From: Chloroflexus aurantiacus J-10-fl
GTDB taxonomy: Bacteria > Chloroflexota > Chloroflexia > Chloroflexales > Chloroflexaceae
Length of the DNA stretch: 64,000 bases
Direction of reading: 5' to 3'
Assembly: GCF_000018865.1 (NCBI RefSeq)
Contig: NC_010175.1
Location: 1,178,001-1,242,000 of the forward strand
Below the pieces are notes generated by a model. The model searched no databases. It was not told where the DNA came from and saw only the letters and a list, made by a program, of their open reading frames with translations. Of the stretch, positions 32,792 through 42,360 are shown piece by piece (position 1 is the first letter of the stretch; each line of letters begins with the position of its first letter). Position numbers and translations under genes: made by a program.

Positions 32792-35779
32792 TTATTCAAC
32801 TACACGGGCAATAAAGCTCTCGGCGAGTACGGTATCAAGTCGTTCGAGCAGAACGGTAAATGCTGCCCGGTCAAAGGTGAGCGGCGGACGAATTTTTAAC
32901 ACGTTATCGTAAGGTCCTTCGGTACCGATCAATATGCGTTCAGCGCGGAGGCGCTCTTTGATATAGGATGCCGCTGTTGTAGCCGGGGCGCGCGTAGTGC
33001 GGTTACTGACCAGTTCCACGCCGATGAATAGGCCCATCCCCCGCACATCACCAATAACGGGGTGGCGCTGTTGAAGTTCGCGCAAGCCGGCCAGCAGGTC
33101 GTTGCCAATGTGAGCCGCATTGGCCATTAAGCCCTCTTCGTCAATGATCCGCAGTACTTCGCGCCCCACCGCACACGAGAGCGTGCTGCCACCAAACGTC
33201 GAGAAGAATTCTATCCCGTTGTCAAACGCCTGGGCAATCTCAGCAGTGGTGATGACGGCGCCGATAGGGTGACCATTGCCGAGCGGTTTGCCCAGGACAA
33301 CGATGTCGGGAATCACATCCTGGGTCGTGAAGGCCCAGTAGTGCGTGCCCAGCCGCCCCAGACCGGTCTGTACTTCGTCGGCGATACAGACGCCGCCGGC
33401 AGCGCGGACCCGGCGGTAGACAGCGGCCAGATAGCCGGGTGGTGGAATGATTTGCCCGGCGACACTGGGGAAGGTCTCGGCGATGAAGCCGGCCAGACGC
33501 CGACCACGGGCGGCGATACGCTCGATAGCCCGATCCACCTCTGCCGCATACCGTTCGCCATCGGCACCGTAAGGGCCACGGTAGGGGTCGGGGGCCATTA
33601 CCACTTCGACCCAATCCGGTTTGCCACTGCCGGCGGGGTGATTGAACTTGTAGGCCGAGATGTCGATAGCACCGGTGGTGTGGCCGTGATAGCCATGATC
33701 AATCGTGATCATGTCGCGCGCCCCGGTGAAGGTGCGGGCAAGGCGGAGCGCCAGTTCATTGGCTTCGGAACCAGAATTGACAAAGAAGCAGACGCTTAGC
33801 GGTGGGGGTAATTTAGCCAGCAGCTCGTGGGCAAACGCGATCTGGGCCGGATGCAGGTAGCGGGTATTGGTATTGATCATCCGTAGCTGATGCGCTGCGA
33901 CTGCCTGAAGCCGGGGGTGGGCATGGCCGACGTGGGGAACATTGTTGTAGGCGTCGAGGTAGGTGTTACCCCAATCATCAAACAGATAGTGGCGCCAGCC
34001 GCGCACGAGTGTGCAGGGCATCGCATAGCTGAGGCGCAGATTACCGGCAAAATGACGCCGCCGCTCCTGAAGCAGGCCGGTCGTGTCGATTGGTTGATAC
34101 GCAACCTGTTCATCGGCGAGATTGAGGAGTGGCGCCGGATTGGGGCATACCGCCTGCCACCATTCCCATTCGTCGGGTGCTGCCACACCGGGCCAGTGCC
34201 CTTCCAGCGCCCGCAGATCGAGGATGAGTTGCAGGTGAAGATGCGGCTGCCAGCCACCGTTGGTTGCAGCGTCACCCAGGGCGGCGAAGGGTTGCCCGGC
34301 GGCTATTGACTCACCGACGTGCAGATGATCCAGGCTGTTCGGGTCGAGATGCCCGTAGAGTGTGTAGAAATGGTCGCCATTTGGGGTCTGGTGTTCGAGC
34401 ACGACCATACCACCAAAATCGAGTGGCGCGGTGAAGCGTTCAACGGCTACCACCATCCCGGGCAAGGGCGCGTACACCGGTGTCCCGGACGGGGCGAAGA
34501 GATCAACACCGAGATGTACCGTCCGCCGTTCGGCCAGAGGATGGTTCGCCGTGAAGAACGCCGGTTCGGTATAGATCAGCCGTGGCTCAGCGTAGCGACC
34601 AATCTGAACAGTAGCGGGTGTTGTTTCGCACAGCCGCCTCGCTTCAGCAGCGGTGAGGGCAAAGGGGTCTTGCGGCAGCGGTTGCTCGGCGACAGCCAGA
34701 CTCACCACCGGCGCGTTCGTCAGATCGCAACCAAGCACGGGCGCGAAATGGCCACGCGCCGCCGCCAGCCACGACTGCACACGGGTTGCGGCAGGGCTGA
34801 ACGGCATTCCACAGCTCACACGCAGGCGGGCCGCAACCAGCTCTGGATCGGTCGTCGCTGTAGCTGCCAGCAGACGCCAGGCCGGTGCTTCAGAAATGGT
34901 GATGTAGGGATCGTCTGGCCGCTGTTGTTGCATCAGTGCCGAATTAACAACGCTCACCGCCAGTCGTGCGCGTAGCAGTGGCCAGAGCAGATCAAGCTCG
35001 GTGATAGTCAATGGCCAGACGGCGTGATAGCCCTTCACCAGATCACTCAAACAGCGCAGGGGATCAGGCTGATCGAGCAGGGCATAAGCGGCGGCGATAG
35101 CGAGTTCGCAGATCCGTGGCGCCGAACACAGATCGCCGAAGTCGAGGATGCCGCTAATGCTGACAACACCTTTGGGCGAAGCCGACACGAGCAGATTGTA
35201 GTCGTTGAGATCGTTGTGGATTGCAGTGTGGGGCAACGCGCACAGCGTGGACTTCACGCCGACGTAGTCGTGCAGTGCTGCCGCAGCGAGCTGGCGTCGG
35301 TCGGGATCGACAATAACGGCGATCTGATCAAGTGCCCACTCCGCCTGCAGGAGATTCCACTTGAGCGGACGGCTCAGAGCCGGGTGAGTAAAGGTCATCA
35401 GCGCCTGATCGAGTTGGGCTGCCCGTCGTCCCAGATCGGTGCGCAACGCGGCTGTATGCGGTCGAAAGGTCGCATACACCTCACCAGGGAGAGCAGTAAT
35501 CAGCCAGATCAGCCGATCATTGGCGGCAACATATGCCGCGCCGGTATGGGTACGCACAAGACGCGGCACCGGCAGATCGGGGGCTACCGTAGCAATGTGT
35601 TCAAGCGCCGCACATTGCAGTTCGACCAGCGCCGGATCGCAATCCGGTCGCATCACCTTGAGTACGTATTGGGTCGCGTTGTCCGTTGTGACGAGCAGGT
35701 TGAGGTCGTATTCGCCGGGTAATGGCGTGAGTGTGCCGTGAATATGGTAGTGATGGGCAAGCAGATCTGACCACGACAT
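32792..35779 (-). CDS. Fusion of APH-like kinase, M23 peptidase-like and class III aminotransferase domains
   Basis: About 995 residues with three domains. About 1-330: aminoglycoside/choline-kinase fold with TAIHNDLNDYNLLVS (catalytic Asp) and ILDFGDLC (metal Asp). About 400-560: M23/LytM-like fold with HLGVDLFAPSGTPVYAPLPG and PHLHLQ. About 575-995: PLP-dependent class III aminotransferase with ADEVQTGLGRLGTHYW and the PLP Lys in VVLGKPLGNGHPIG. The aminotransferase part resembles the ethanolamine-phosphate/hydroxylysine-phosphate phospho-lyase group, whose substrate could be made by a kinase domain, so a self-contained amino-alcohol phosphorylation and cleavage enzyme is likely. GGAG eight to nine bases before the ATG at 35779 supports this start; an ATG at 35794 is an alternative. 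Confidence 0.88.
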   Translation of the reverse strand: MSWSDLLAHHYHIHGTLTPLPGEYDLNLLVTTDNATQYVLKVMRPDCDPALVELQCAALEHIATVAPDLPVPRLVRTHTGAAYVAANDRLIWLITALPGEVYATFRPHTAALRTDLGRRAAQLDQALMTFTHPALSRPLKWNLLQAEWALDQIAVIVDPDRRQLAAAALHDYVGVKSTLCALPHTAIHNDLNDYNLLVSASPKGVVSISGILDFGDLCSAPRICELAIAAAYALLDQPDPLRCLSDLVKGYHAVWPLTITELDLLWPLLRARLAVSVVNSALMQQQRPDDPYITISEAPAWRLLAATATTDPELVAARLRVSCGMPFSPAATRVQSWLAAARGHFAPVLGCDLTNAPVVSLAVAEQPLPQDPFALTAAEARRLCETTPATVQIGRYAEPRLIYTEPAFFTANHPLAERRTVHLGVDLFAPSGTPVYAPLPGMVVAVERFTAPLDFGGMVVLEHQTPNGDHFYTLYGHLDPNSLDHLHVGESIAAGQPFAALGDAATNGGWQPHLHLQLILDLRALEGHWPGVAAPDEWEWWQAVCPNPAPLLNLADEQVAYQPIDTTGLLQERRRHFAGNLRLSYAMPCTLVRGWRHYLFDDWGNTYLDAYNNVPHVGHAHPRLQAVAAHQLRMINTNTRYLHPAQIAFAHELLAKLPPPLSVCFFVNSGSEANELALRLARTFTGARDMITIDHGYHGHTTGAIDISAYKFNHPAGSGKPDWVEVVMAPDPYRGPYGADGERYAAEVDRAIERIAARGRRLAGFIAETFPSVAGQIIPPPGYLAAVYRRVRAAGGVCIADEVQTGLGRLGTHYWAFTTQDVIPDIVVLGKPLGNGHPIGAVITTAEIAQAFDNGIEFFSTFGGSTLSCAVGREVLRIIDEEGLMANAAHIGNDLLAGLRELQQRHPVIGDVRGMGLFIGVELVSNRTTRAPATTAASYIKERLRAERILIGTEGPYDNVLKIRPPLTFDRAAFTVLLERLDTVLAESFIARVVE

Positions 35780-35810
35780 ACGGGTATACTCCATGCAAGT
35801 TCGTAGCCAG

Positions 35811-35816
35811 ATTGTA
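35811..35816 (-). promoter_or_regulatory. Possible extended -10 for the fusion gene
   Basis: On the minus strand TGC-TACAAT lies about 32 bases before the ATG at 35779. No strong -35. Confidence 0.35.
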
Positions 35817-35933
35817 GCACAGGTAAGGGTAGCTATTGCGCCTGGCGCGGCACGGTGGGGAGTGGCATGCTCGCCCACCTTCCTGGGAGCCGGGAGCGCA
35901 AGCCTCTGGCTCGCATGACCGCACGAACTGGAT

Positions 35934-35963
35934 GACGGAACGCACAGCGCTGTGCGTTCCGTC
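35934..35963 (-). terminator. Perfect 30-bp palindrome after the amylase gene
   Basis: GACGGAACGCACAGC is directly followed by its inverse copy, 28 bases past the stop of the GH13 gene on the minus strand. No T-run, so it may be a terminator, an mRNA-stabilising hairpin or a REP-like repeat. Confidence 0.55.
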
Positions 35964-35990
35964 GCTTGTTGAACAGGAAAGTAGTTCGTT

Positions 35991-38900
35991 CTAATTCATC
36001 ACCAGCGGGATATACACCTCGTGGGTGGGAAGTGATGGTTCAGTCGTCGGCGTGGGGGTGGTCGGCGTCACCGACGGCGTAGGGGTGGTCGGCGTCACCG
36101 ACGGCGTAGGGGTGGTCGGCGTCACCGACGGCGTAGGGGTGGTCGGCGTCACCGACGGCGTGGGGGTGGTGGGCGTCACCGATGGCGTAGGGGTGGTGGG
36201 CGTCACCGACGGCGTGGGGGTGGTCGGCGTCACCGACGGCGTGGGGGTGGTCGGCGTCGCCGATGGCGTGGGGGTCGCCGTCGGCACGAAATTGGCTGTC
36301 AGGACGCGATCACCCGTGGCAACGAAGCTGTAGCTGGCTGTTGTTGCAACAACTGTTGCCCCTTCTGTCCAGTTTACAAAGGTGTAGCCGCTGGCCGGGG
36401 TTGCGTTCACAGTGACGGTTGCGCCGTGCAGATAGGTACCGCCACCGATCACTGCACCGCTACCGGTTGGGTCAGCCTGAACGGTGATCTGGTACTGTGG
36501 CCGGGCATCAATGTGAATGGCGAATGCATCCTGCGCGGCCAGGGTATAGTTGACGATCTGACCGCTGGCATTGACCTCAATCAATGCACTGGCCGGCGCC
36601 GGTGTGTTGGTACCGGGCAGGACACACTTCCCGCCCTGGAAATCGTACTTCGTCACGTCACAGTAGAAGCCGGCAGGCAGGCCGGTCTGGTAGGTCGTTG
36701 GTGCGGCTACCGATCCGTTGTTGATGGCGACAAAGCCCTTGTTGCCACGCCCAAAGGCAATATGGTTGGTTGGGGTTCCCCCAATATTCTGCCAGTTCGT
36801 TACCGGTTCGCCGTGCGTGGTCTGGCGGAACTGCACCATATTGGCAATTGCCGGATAGCGGTGTTCGCAAACCCACTTGCCGAGATCACCACCGGTCACC
36901 GGGTTCGGGTACGTACCGGCACAATTGGCCGGATAATCGCCTGCGCTCTGCCCGGCACCGTAGACCGGACGTGTATCGGCACCCAGCCCCGGCCCCCAGG
37001 TTGTACCACCATCGTTGCTACTCGGCGGACCAAGACTATCTCCGGCATTGCTGTTGGGGTTGGTTGTCCAGTAATAGCTGGACATGATAGACGGGTGGCC
37101 GTAGGGGTAGGCCAGCGTGAAGATATTGGCCAGCACGTGTGCCCGACCGTCGCGATGGTCAACGACACAGCCACCACCGGGACCGTGCCCGCGCTGGTTG
37201 TCGTGGTTGTCAACGAAAATCTGGGCGAAGTGCGAGGGCAGTAGGTTCGTGGTGAAGTTTTGCAGATTGCTGAGCGATCCACCACAATTGAAGGTATTCC
37301 CGATCACGCTAATACTGTAGGCAAACTCGGTGACGTCTCCGTAAGGCGTGTATTCCCAATCGCGTATCCGCTCATTGGGATCCATGTCAATGACTTCACT
37401 GAAGATGTACGGACGACCGCCGCCGGGGAGGGTCAGCCCATCGAGAATGGCACCGACCTCGTGCGCGGCCATGTGCTTGGCAGCATCAATGCGGAAGCCT
37501 TTGACACCGGCATTGAGCAGGGCTTGCAGGTAAGCACGCAGCTTCGTCTGCACAGTGCTCTTACCGGTATCGAGGTCTGGCAGGCCGGCTAACTGACAAT
37601 ACTGGACCTGATAGCGATCACTGTAATCGCTAATCAAACAATCGGCGTGAAAATCATCGGGCAGGTATTGCGTCCCGTAAAATCGTGAGCCTGCCGGTTG
37701 CGACTGGTAAGTGGTACCGGCAGTGCCGGTTGGTGGTGTGCCGACCTGAATGTCGGCCATGTGGTTGATCACCGCATCGACAATGACGGCAACCCCGGCA
37801 GCATTACAAGTGTTCACCATCTGCTGGAACTCAGCCCAGGTACCGCTGCGGCTGGTAAAGCGGGTGGTGTCGTGAGTGACCGGTTGATACCGCGCCCACC
37901 AGGGGAAGTCATTGGCCGGATTGCCACCCAGATCAGCGGTTGGCACAATATGCTCGTTCGGTGGCGAGACCTGCACCCCGGTGTAGCCTTTTTGACCGAG
38001 GAAGGTGCATTCTTTTGCCACATCACTCCAGCGCCATTCAAAGAGGTGGACGAAGACACCACCATTTGGTTCGATTGCACTATCTGCACTGGGAATGATC
38101 GTGATCAGGCCATCGCGCTGGTCATCATCGGCAGGATTACCGTTGATGTTGTAGCTGTTCGCTTTCCACTTCGGCGCTTCGCCCGGCTTCTTGCAGTAGG
38201 TGGTAAAGCCATACGTTCCCGGTGCCAGCGCCTCCAGCGTCGCTTTGGGAATGGTCGCCCGATACTCGTCGTTATTCCCAACGTCGGTATTGTAGGTCAT
38301 CGGCAGATCAGTCCACGATTGACCGTAGCGACCCCAATGCAGGTAACATTCGATCCCCGCACCCTGGCCCGGCCCTGGCGTCACCCCTGCTTCGTAGACC
38401 TGCACGAAGACATCGAATCCGGCAGGAGCGAAATTGTTCTCATTGATCGCGTGGGCGACACCGCCGCGTGGGTACATCAATCCAACCCAGTCGATGCTGC
38501 TCGGCGGCTCCATCGGCTGCGTTGAAACGAAGACAACCGTCGTGCGCGCCGGGATGGTAAAGGTGTCGGTCGCGTCGTTGAACGTCGCGGTTGCGATCAC
38601 CGGATCGTCGTCAATACCGTTGGTGTGCAGTGGATGCAGAACAAACCCGTTCGCATTGGGAATGGTGATCGATTGCGCAACCTTGTTGGCGTTGAAGAAG
38701 ACCAGAATGTTCTCCCAATTCGGGTCGAGATCGGGCGCGACCTGATCGGAGAGCCGCATTACCAGCAAGGCATCGCGACTGTTGTCGGTGTTGTAGTGCG
38801 AAACACGGGCATTCACGTCGGCTTCGCTGGTCAGGCGGAAGAGCGGCGAACTCATACGCAGCCGCAATGTCTCGCGCAGATGCGCCGCCGCCGCATTCAT

Positions 38901-41900
38901 ATCGGCAGTAGTGGGATCGAGAGCTGTGTTGTTGAGCAAGGGGGTCATGATGCCCCAGCGCGAACTGTTATCCCAGGCCGGCGGCAGCCCACGTCCGAAG
39001 TTGTTCGCGCTGCGATCCCAGTAGACGCGGTTAAACCAATCGCCCGAATCGTAACTGTTGCGGTCGAGCGATTTCGAGCGCAGGATGTCCTGCCCCATAT
39101 GGAAGAAGGGAATCCCCTGCGCCAGGCCGATCAGACTCACTCCCATATTCTGGCTGCGCACCCGATCACTCATTGTGGTGGTGGGAATGCTACTGCCGAT
39201 CCAGCCCGGATTGCCGCTACCGTCGCCGTTGGGCAACTTGAAGACGTTCTGGTCGAAGAGGGTCTCGTTATCGTGTTTTTCAACGTAGTTAATCGCTTCT
39301 TGCGGATCGTCGGTGAAGGGATTACCCTGCCCGTTCCAATCGGTACCGCTGCCGCGCAACGCTGAACGCAGCGTATCCATGGTAGCGTGCAGATCGCTCT
39401 GGAAGCGGTTGGGGTAGTTGTAACCGTTCCAATCGTAGCTCAGACCGTTGATGAAACCCTGGCGACGAATACCAACCGGGTCGGTGCTGTAACCACCATG
39501 CGCGGCATCACGAATGACATCGTTGAAGACACCGATACCGCTGCCGGTCATGTTGTGCTTGTGCGCATAGCAGTGCGGGCAAACGGTCAGCCCTTTGTCT
39601 CTGGCCGAACCGAAATCCCAGCCTTCGCCGTACAGGTAGATCGTGCTGCCATCAACGCCATGGGTGGAGAGGTTCAGTGCCTGCACTGCTGATCGCACAT
39701 TGAGCATGTTCTGGCGGGTATGCAGGTTCATCAGATCGAAGCGGAAGCCATCGATCTTGTACGCAGTCGCGAAGCGCACGACCGTATCGATCATGAGCTT
39801 CTCCATCATGGCGTACTCGGTGGCCGTATCGGCACAGCACGACGACTGGTAAAGCGTGCCATTGGTATCGTAGCGATAGTAGTAGCCGGGAACAATCTTA
39901 TCGAGTACCGATTTATCATCTTGCCCGCTGGCGGCAGTGTGATTGTAGACCACATCCATCACCACGCGCAGGCCGTTCTGGTTAAGGGTTTGCACCAGCT
40001 CACGGAACTCGCGGATGCGCGTCACGCCATCCGGATCGCTACTGTACGCGCCTTCGGGAACACCGTAGTGGTATGGATCATAGCCCCAATTGAAACTATC
40101 GGTTTGCCGGGTCGCACCAACTGCCGCCTGGGGATTGCTCGAAGCCCGGTCGGTCGCCGGGTTGAACGAGATGGTGGGTTCGCTGCGCTCAGCAGGATTC
40201 TCGATCACCGAGGCGATATCGAAGGTTGGCAACAGATGAATATGGGTCAGACCGGCCTGCCGCAGTTGCAACAGATGGTTCATCCCATCAGAGAGGGTTG
40301 TATTCGGGTGAGGGCCGGCGCCATCGTAGGTAAACGCCCGATACGTACCCCGATCAGCGGCAGCGACAGTGCTATCGTTGGCGCTGAAATCGCGGATATG
40401 CACCTCGTAGATCACGATGTCTTCAGGGTTGGTCAGGGCCGGCTTGCTCAGTGTATCCCAACCGGTCGGCTTGAGATCGGCATCGTCGAGATTGACAAAC
40501 TGACTCCGCACATCATTGGCGGCGGCACCGTCCTGCGAGAGACTGACGGCGTAGGGGTCGGTGACCAGGTTCGTGACCACTGCATCGAGTGCCGGAACAT
40601 AGACCTCGACCGCGAAGAGATAAAACTGACGATCCCAACTCGCATCGCCGGTGACACTCCAGACGCCACTCGTCGGATCGAGCGTCATCGGGTGATCGGT
40701 GTAGGTCGTCGTCGTGGAGCTGGCAAAACGGCGGAGAGTAACCGTTTTCGCCGTCGGTGCCCACAGCCGAACCGTGGGAACGGCACCGCTATAGCTCACA
40801 CCCAGGGTTTGAGTTGTCGCGTTGGCGGCATAGAGATCATCAAGCACCCCCTGAATCTGGACACGAGTGGCATCAATCCGGTTCCCACTGCCATCGTAGG
40901 CGGCGACGACCAACTGCCCGCGCAACAGATGCCAGGCGGCGTCGGTGGTCAGACCGGTCAGCAGGCGGGTGAGACCGGTTGCGTTCGGATTTTTGCTATA
41001 ACCACTCACCGTCCCGCTAGCTGTCAGAGGCAGATAACACGGTGTGGCCGGGGTGGGTAGCGTACACAGCGTCGTTTCGGCAGCCGTCGTCATCCCGCCG
41101 TCAGGATCGTACAGCAAGCGAAAACTGCTGGCTGCACCACCGTTCCAGGCTATCGTTGCCAGATCGAGCCAGAGTGCCCGACTCTGCGCAGGGGCAATAG
41201 CGCTCGTACCGCTACTCACCGTGTAACTATAATTGCTCCCGCCGTTGGTATCGGCGTTTATCGTCATGAGATCGGCATCAGCGCCGGCAATACTGCTCGT
41301 ATTGGCCGAACTGAAGACATAATAACTGACCGTCGTACCGGCAGCTTGGGCCGGAATCGTAGCGCTGAACGAACTACCACTACCGGTCATCTGAACAACT
41401 GTTGAAGCGCTCCAGTTACCATTGACGGCATAGCGAAGCCAGAAGGACTGTTGAACCGGTGAGGTACCGCTGGTCGTCGCCGTAACGGTCACCGCCTGAC
41501 CGGCAGTTGGTGCTGTCGGCGAACGGCTCACCCCGCTGATCGTAGCCGGAGCGGCGTCGAGTTGAAAGACCACGCCGCGCGTATTACCGTCCCACTTGAA
41601 GACGTACACACTGTTATTCGTGTGGGCAAATCTAAGATTACGCTCATCATAGCCGCCAGTGCTGAGACCGGTGAAGATCGTGCCGAACGTAATCGTATTC
41701 GGCGCATCTTTCCCGTACCACTGTTCGGTGTCTTTGAAGAACTTGAACTCAACTTGCGAAAGACTACTGTTATTAACCGGATTACTTACGTACACAAAGG
41801 TTCCGCCCAGGCTGGACGACATTAGGAGGGGATTCCATGAACTGAAGTTTCCTCTGACGGCTTCGCCGGCGGCGAGGACTGGGGGCGGTAGCAGGGTGAC

Positions 41901-41957
41901 GAACAACCCGAAGACAATGAGGAGGGCAAGGAGTGTTCGCTGGCTACGATGATACAC
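35991..41957 (-). CDS. Secreted double-GH13 enzyme, pullulanase plus alpha-amylase
   Basis: 1988 residues. The signal peptide (about 1-30, LLALLIVFGLFVTLLPPPVLA) is followed by beta-rich starch-binding-like modules, then a pullulanase-type GH13 with VMDVVYNHT, GFRFDLMNLH, YLYGEGWDF and EKHDNE. A second, amylase-type GH13 (from about 1250) has VIVDAVINH, GFRIDAAKHM, IFSEVID and FVDNHDNQRG. Both sets of catalytic Asp/Glu/Asp are present. An InlB-type beta repeat (SGYTFVNWTEG), about eight copies of a nine-residue Thr/Pro linker (SVTPTTPTP) and a terminal EVYIPLVMN follow. It should debranch and cut starch or glycogen outside the cell. The GTG start follows AGAGAGGT. Confidence 0.95.
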   Translation of the reverse strand: MYHRSQRTLLALLIVFGLFVTLLPPPVLAAGEAVRGNFSSWNPLLMSSSLGGTFVYVSNPVNNSSLSQVEFKFFKDTEQWYGKDAPNTITFGTIFTGLSTGGYDERNLRFAHTNNSVYVFKWDGNTRGVVFQLDAAPATISGVSRSPTAPTAGQAVTVTATTSGTSPVQQSFWLRYAVNGNWSASTVVQMTGSGSSFSATIPAQAAGTTVSYYVFSSANTSSIAGADADLMTINADTNGGSNYSYTVSSGTSAIAPAQSRALWLDLATIAWNGGAASSFRLLYDPDGGMTTAAETTLCTLPTPATPCYLPLTASGTVSGYSKNPNATGLTRLLTGLTTDAAWHLLRGQLVVAAYDGSGNRIDATRVQIQGVLDDLYAANATTQTLGVSYSGAVPTVRLWAPTAKTVTLRRFASSTTTTYTDHPMTLDPTSGVWSVTGDASWDRQFYLFAVEVYVPALDAVVTNLVTDPYAVSLSQDGAAANDVRSQFVNLDDADLKPTGWDTLSKPALTNPEDIVIYEVHIRDFSANDSTVAAADRGTYRAFTYDGAGPHPNTTLSDGMNHLLQLRQAGLTHIHLLPTFDIASVIENPAERSEPTISFNPATDRASSNPQAAVGATRQTDSFNWGYDPYHYGVPEGAYSSDPDGVTRIREFRELVQTLNQNGLRVVMDVVYNHTAASGQDDKSVLDKIVPGYYYRYDTNGTLYQSSCCADTATEYAMMEKLMIDTVVRFATAYKIDGFRFDLMNLHTRQNMLNVRSAVQALNLSTHGVDGSTIYLYGEGWDFGSARDKGLTVCPHCYAHKHNMTGSGIGVFNDVIRDAAHGGYSTDPVGIRRQGFINGLSYDWNGYNYPNRFQSDLHATMDTLRSALRGSGTDWNGQGNPFTDDPQEAINYVEKHDNETLFDQNVFKLPNGDGSGNPGWIGSSIPTTTMSDRVRSQNMGVSLIGLAQGIPFFHMGQDILRSKSLDRNSYDSGDWFNRVYWDRSANNFGRGLPPAWDNSSRWGIMTPLLNNTALDPTTADMNAAAAHLRETLRLRMSSPLFRLTSEADVNARVSHYNTDNSRDALLVMRLSDQVAPDLDPNWENILVFFNANKVAQSITIPNANGFVLHPLHTNGIDDDPVIATATFNDATDTFTIPARTTVVFVSTQPMEPPSSIDWVGLMYPRGGVAHAINENNFAPAGFDVFVQVYEAGVTPGPGQGAGIECYLHWGRYGQSWTDLPMTYNTDVGNNDEYRATIPKATLEALAPGTYGFTTYCKKPGEAPKWKANSYNINGNPADDDQRDGLITIIPSADSAIEPNGGVFVHLFEWRWSDVAKECTFLGQKGYTGVQVSPPNEHIVPTADLGGNPANDFPWWARYQPVTHDTTRFTSRSGTWAEFQQMVNTCNAAGVAVIVDAVINHMADIQVGTPPTGTAGTTYQSQPAGSRFYGTQYLPDDFHADCLISDYSDRYQVQYCQLAGLPDLDTGKSTVQTKLRAYLQALLNAGVKGFRIDAAKHMAAHEVGAILDGLTLPGGGRPYIFSEVIDMDPNERIRDWEYTPYGDVTEFAYSISVIGNTFNCGGSLSNLQNFTTNLLPSHFAQIFVDNHDNQRGHGPGGGCVVDHRDGRAHVLANIFTLAYPYGHPSIMSSYYWTTNPNSNAGDSLGPPSSNDGGTTWGPGLGADTRPVYGAGQSAGDYPANCAGTYPNPVTGGDLGKWVCEHRYPAIANMVQFRQTTHGEPVTNWQNIGGTPTNHIAFGRGNKGFVAINNGSVAAPTTYQTGLPAGFYCDVTKYDFQGGKCVLPGTNTPAPASALIEVNASGQIVNYTLAAQDAFAIHIDARPQYQITVQADPTGSGAVIGGGTYLHGATVTVNATPASGYTFVNWTEGATVVATTASYSFVATGDRVLTANFVPTATPTPSATPTTPTPSVTPTTPTPSVTPTTPTPSVTPTTPTPSVTPTTPTPSVTPTTPTPSVTPTTPTPSVTPTTPTPTTEPSLPTHEVYIPLVMN
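36045..36280 (-). repeat. 27-bp tandem repeats coding a Thr/Pro linker
   Basis: About eight near-identical 27-bp units (GGGGTGGTCGGCGTCACCGA and variants) encode the nine-residue SVTPTTPTP repeat. The frame is kept, and copy number could vary by slippage. Confidence 0.9.
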
Positions 41958-42029
41958 GGCACGACCTCTCTAGTGCAACTGAGCAATGTGACTTCGTTGG
42001 CGCTTGAGTTATTGGTGGAAACCGGTATC

Positions 42030-42058
42030 ACTATACCATAATTTAATTTTTTATGCAA
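42030..42058 (-). promoter_or_regulatory. Sigma-70 type promoter of the amylase gene
   Basis: Minus strand TTGCAT (42053-42058) and TATAGT (42030-42035) with a 17-base AT-rich spacer, about 73 bases before the GTG start. Confidence 0.68.
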
Positions 42059-42360
42059 TAGTATTGTTGGCAACGAATTAAAAACAACCGGCATGCGGAA
42101 CGTGTTCTTGCCGTATCCCCCACACCCCCTGGCCCTCGTGTCGCTCCCACCAGGGGCAAGGCGCAGAGGAATGAATTTCGGTCGTGCGCCGCAACACCGT
42201 CGCCTCTAGCGAGAGCAGGCTCCTGCTCTCTGCGAGATCAGGGATGGGCAGAAAGGCTAACGCAAATTTGGCCGCATCAGGAAGCACTAGCGCAAACCCC
42301 AGTCACCCCTCTCCCGCGTAGCGGAAGAAGGGCCGGGGGTGAGGGCATTTCTGAGAGGTT
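42059..42360. other. Intergenic region with REP-like repeats
   Basis: About 300 bases without a gene. It holds CCCCTCTCCCGCGTAGCGGA followed by a GGGCCGGGGGTGAGGG block (about 42305-42343), a variant of the repeats near 8830, 14510 and 14843, and a GCATCAGGAAGC motif shared with 14929 and 15020. Confidence 0.55.

Noticed and set aside
39720-41060. 446-residue ORF antisense to the GH13 gene
   Set aside because: Its complement encodes clear catalytic motifs; the antisense frame is open through codon bias and has no domain.
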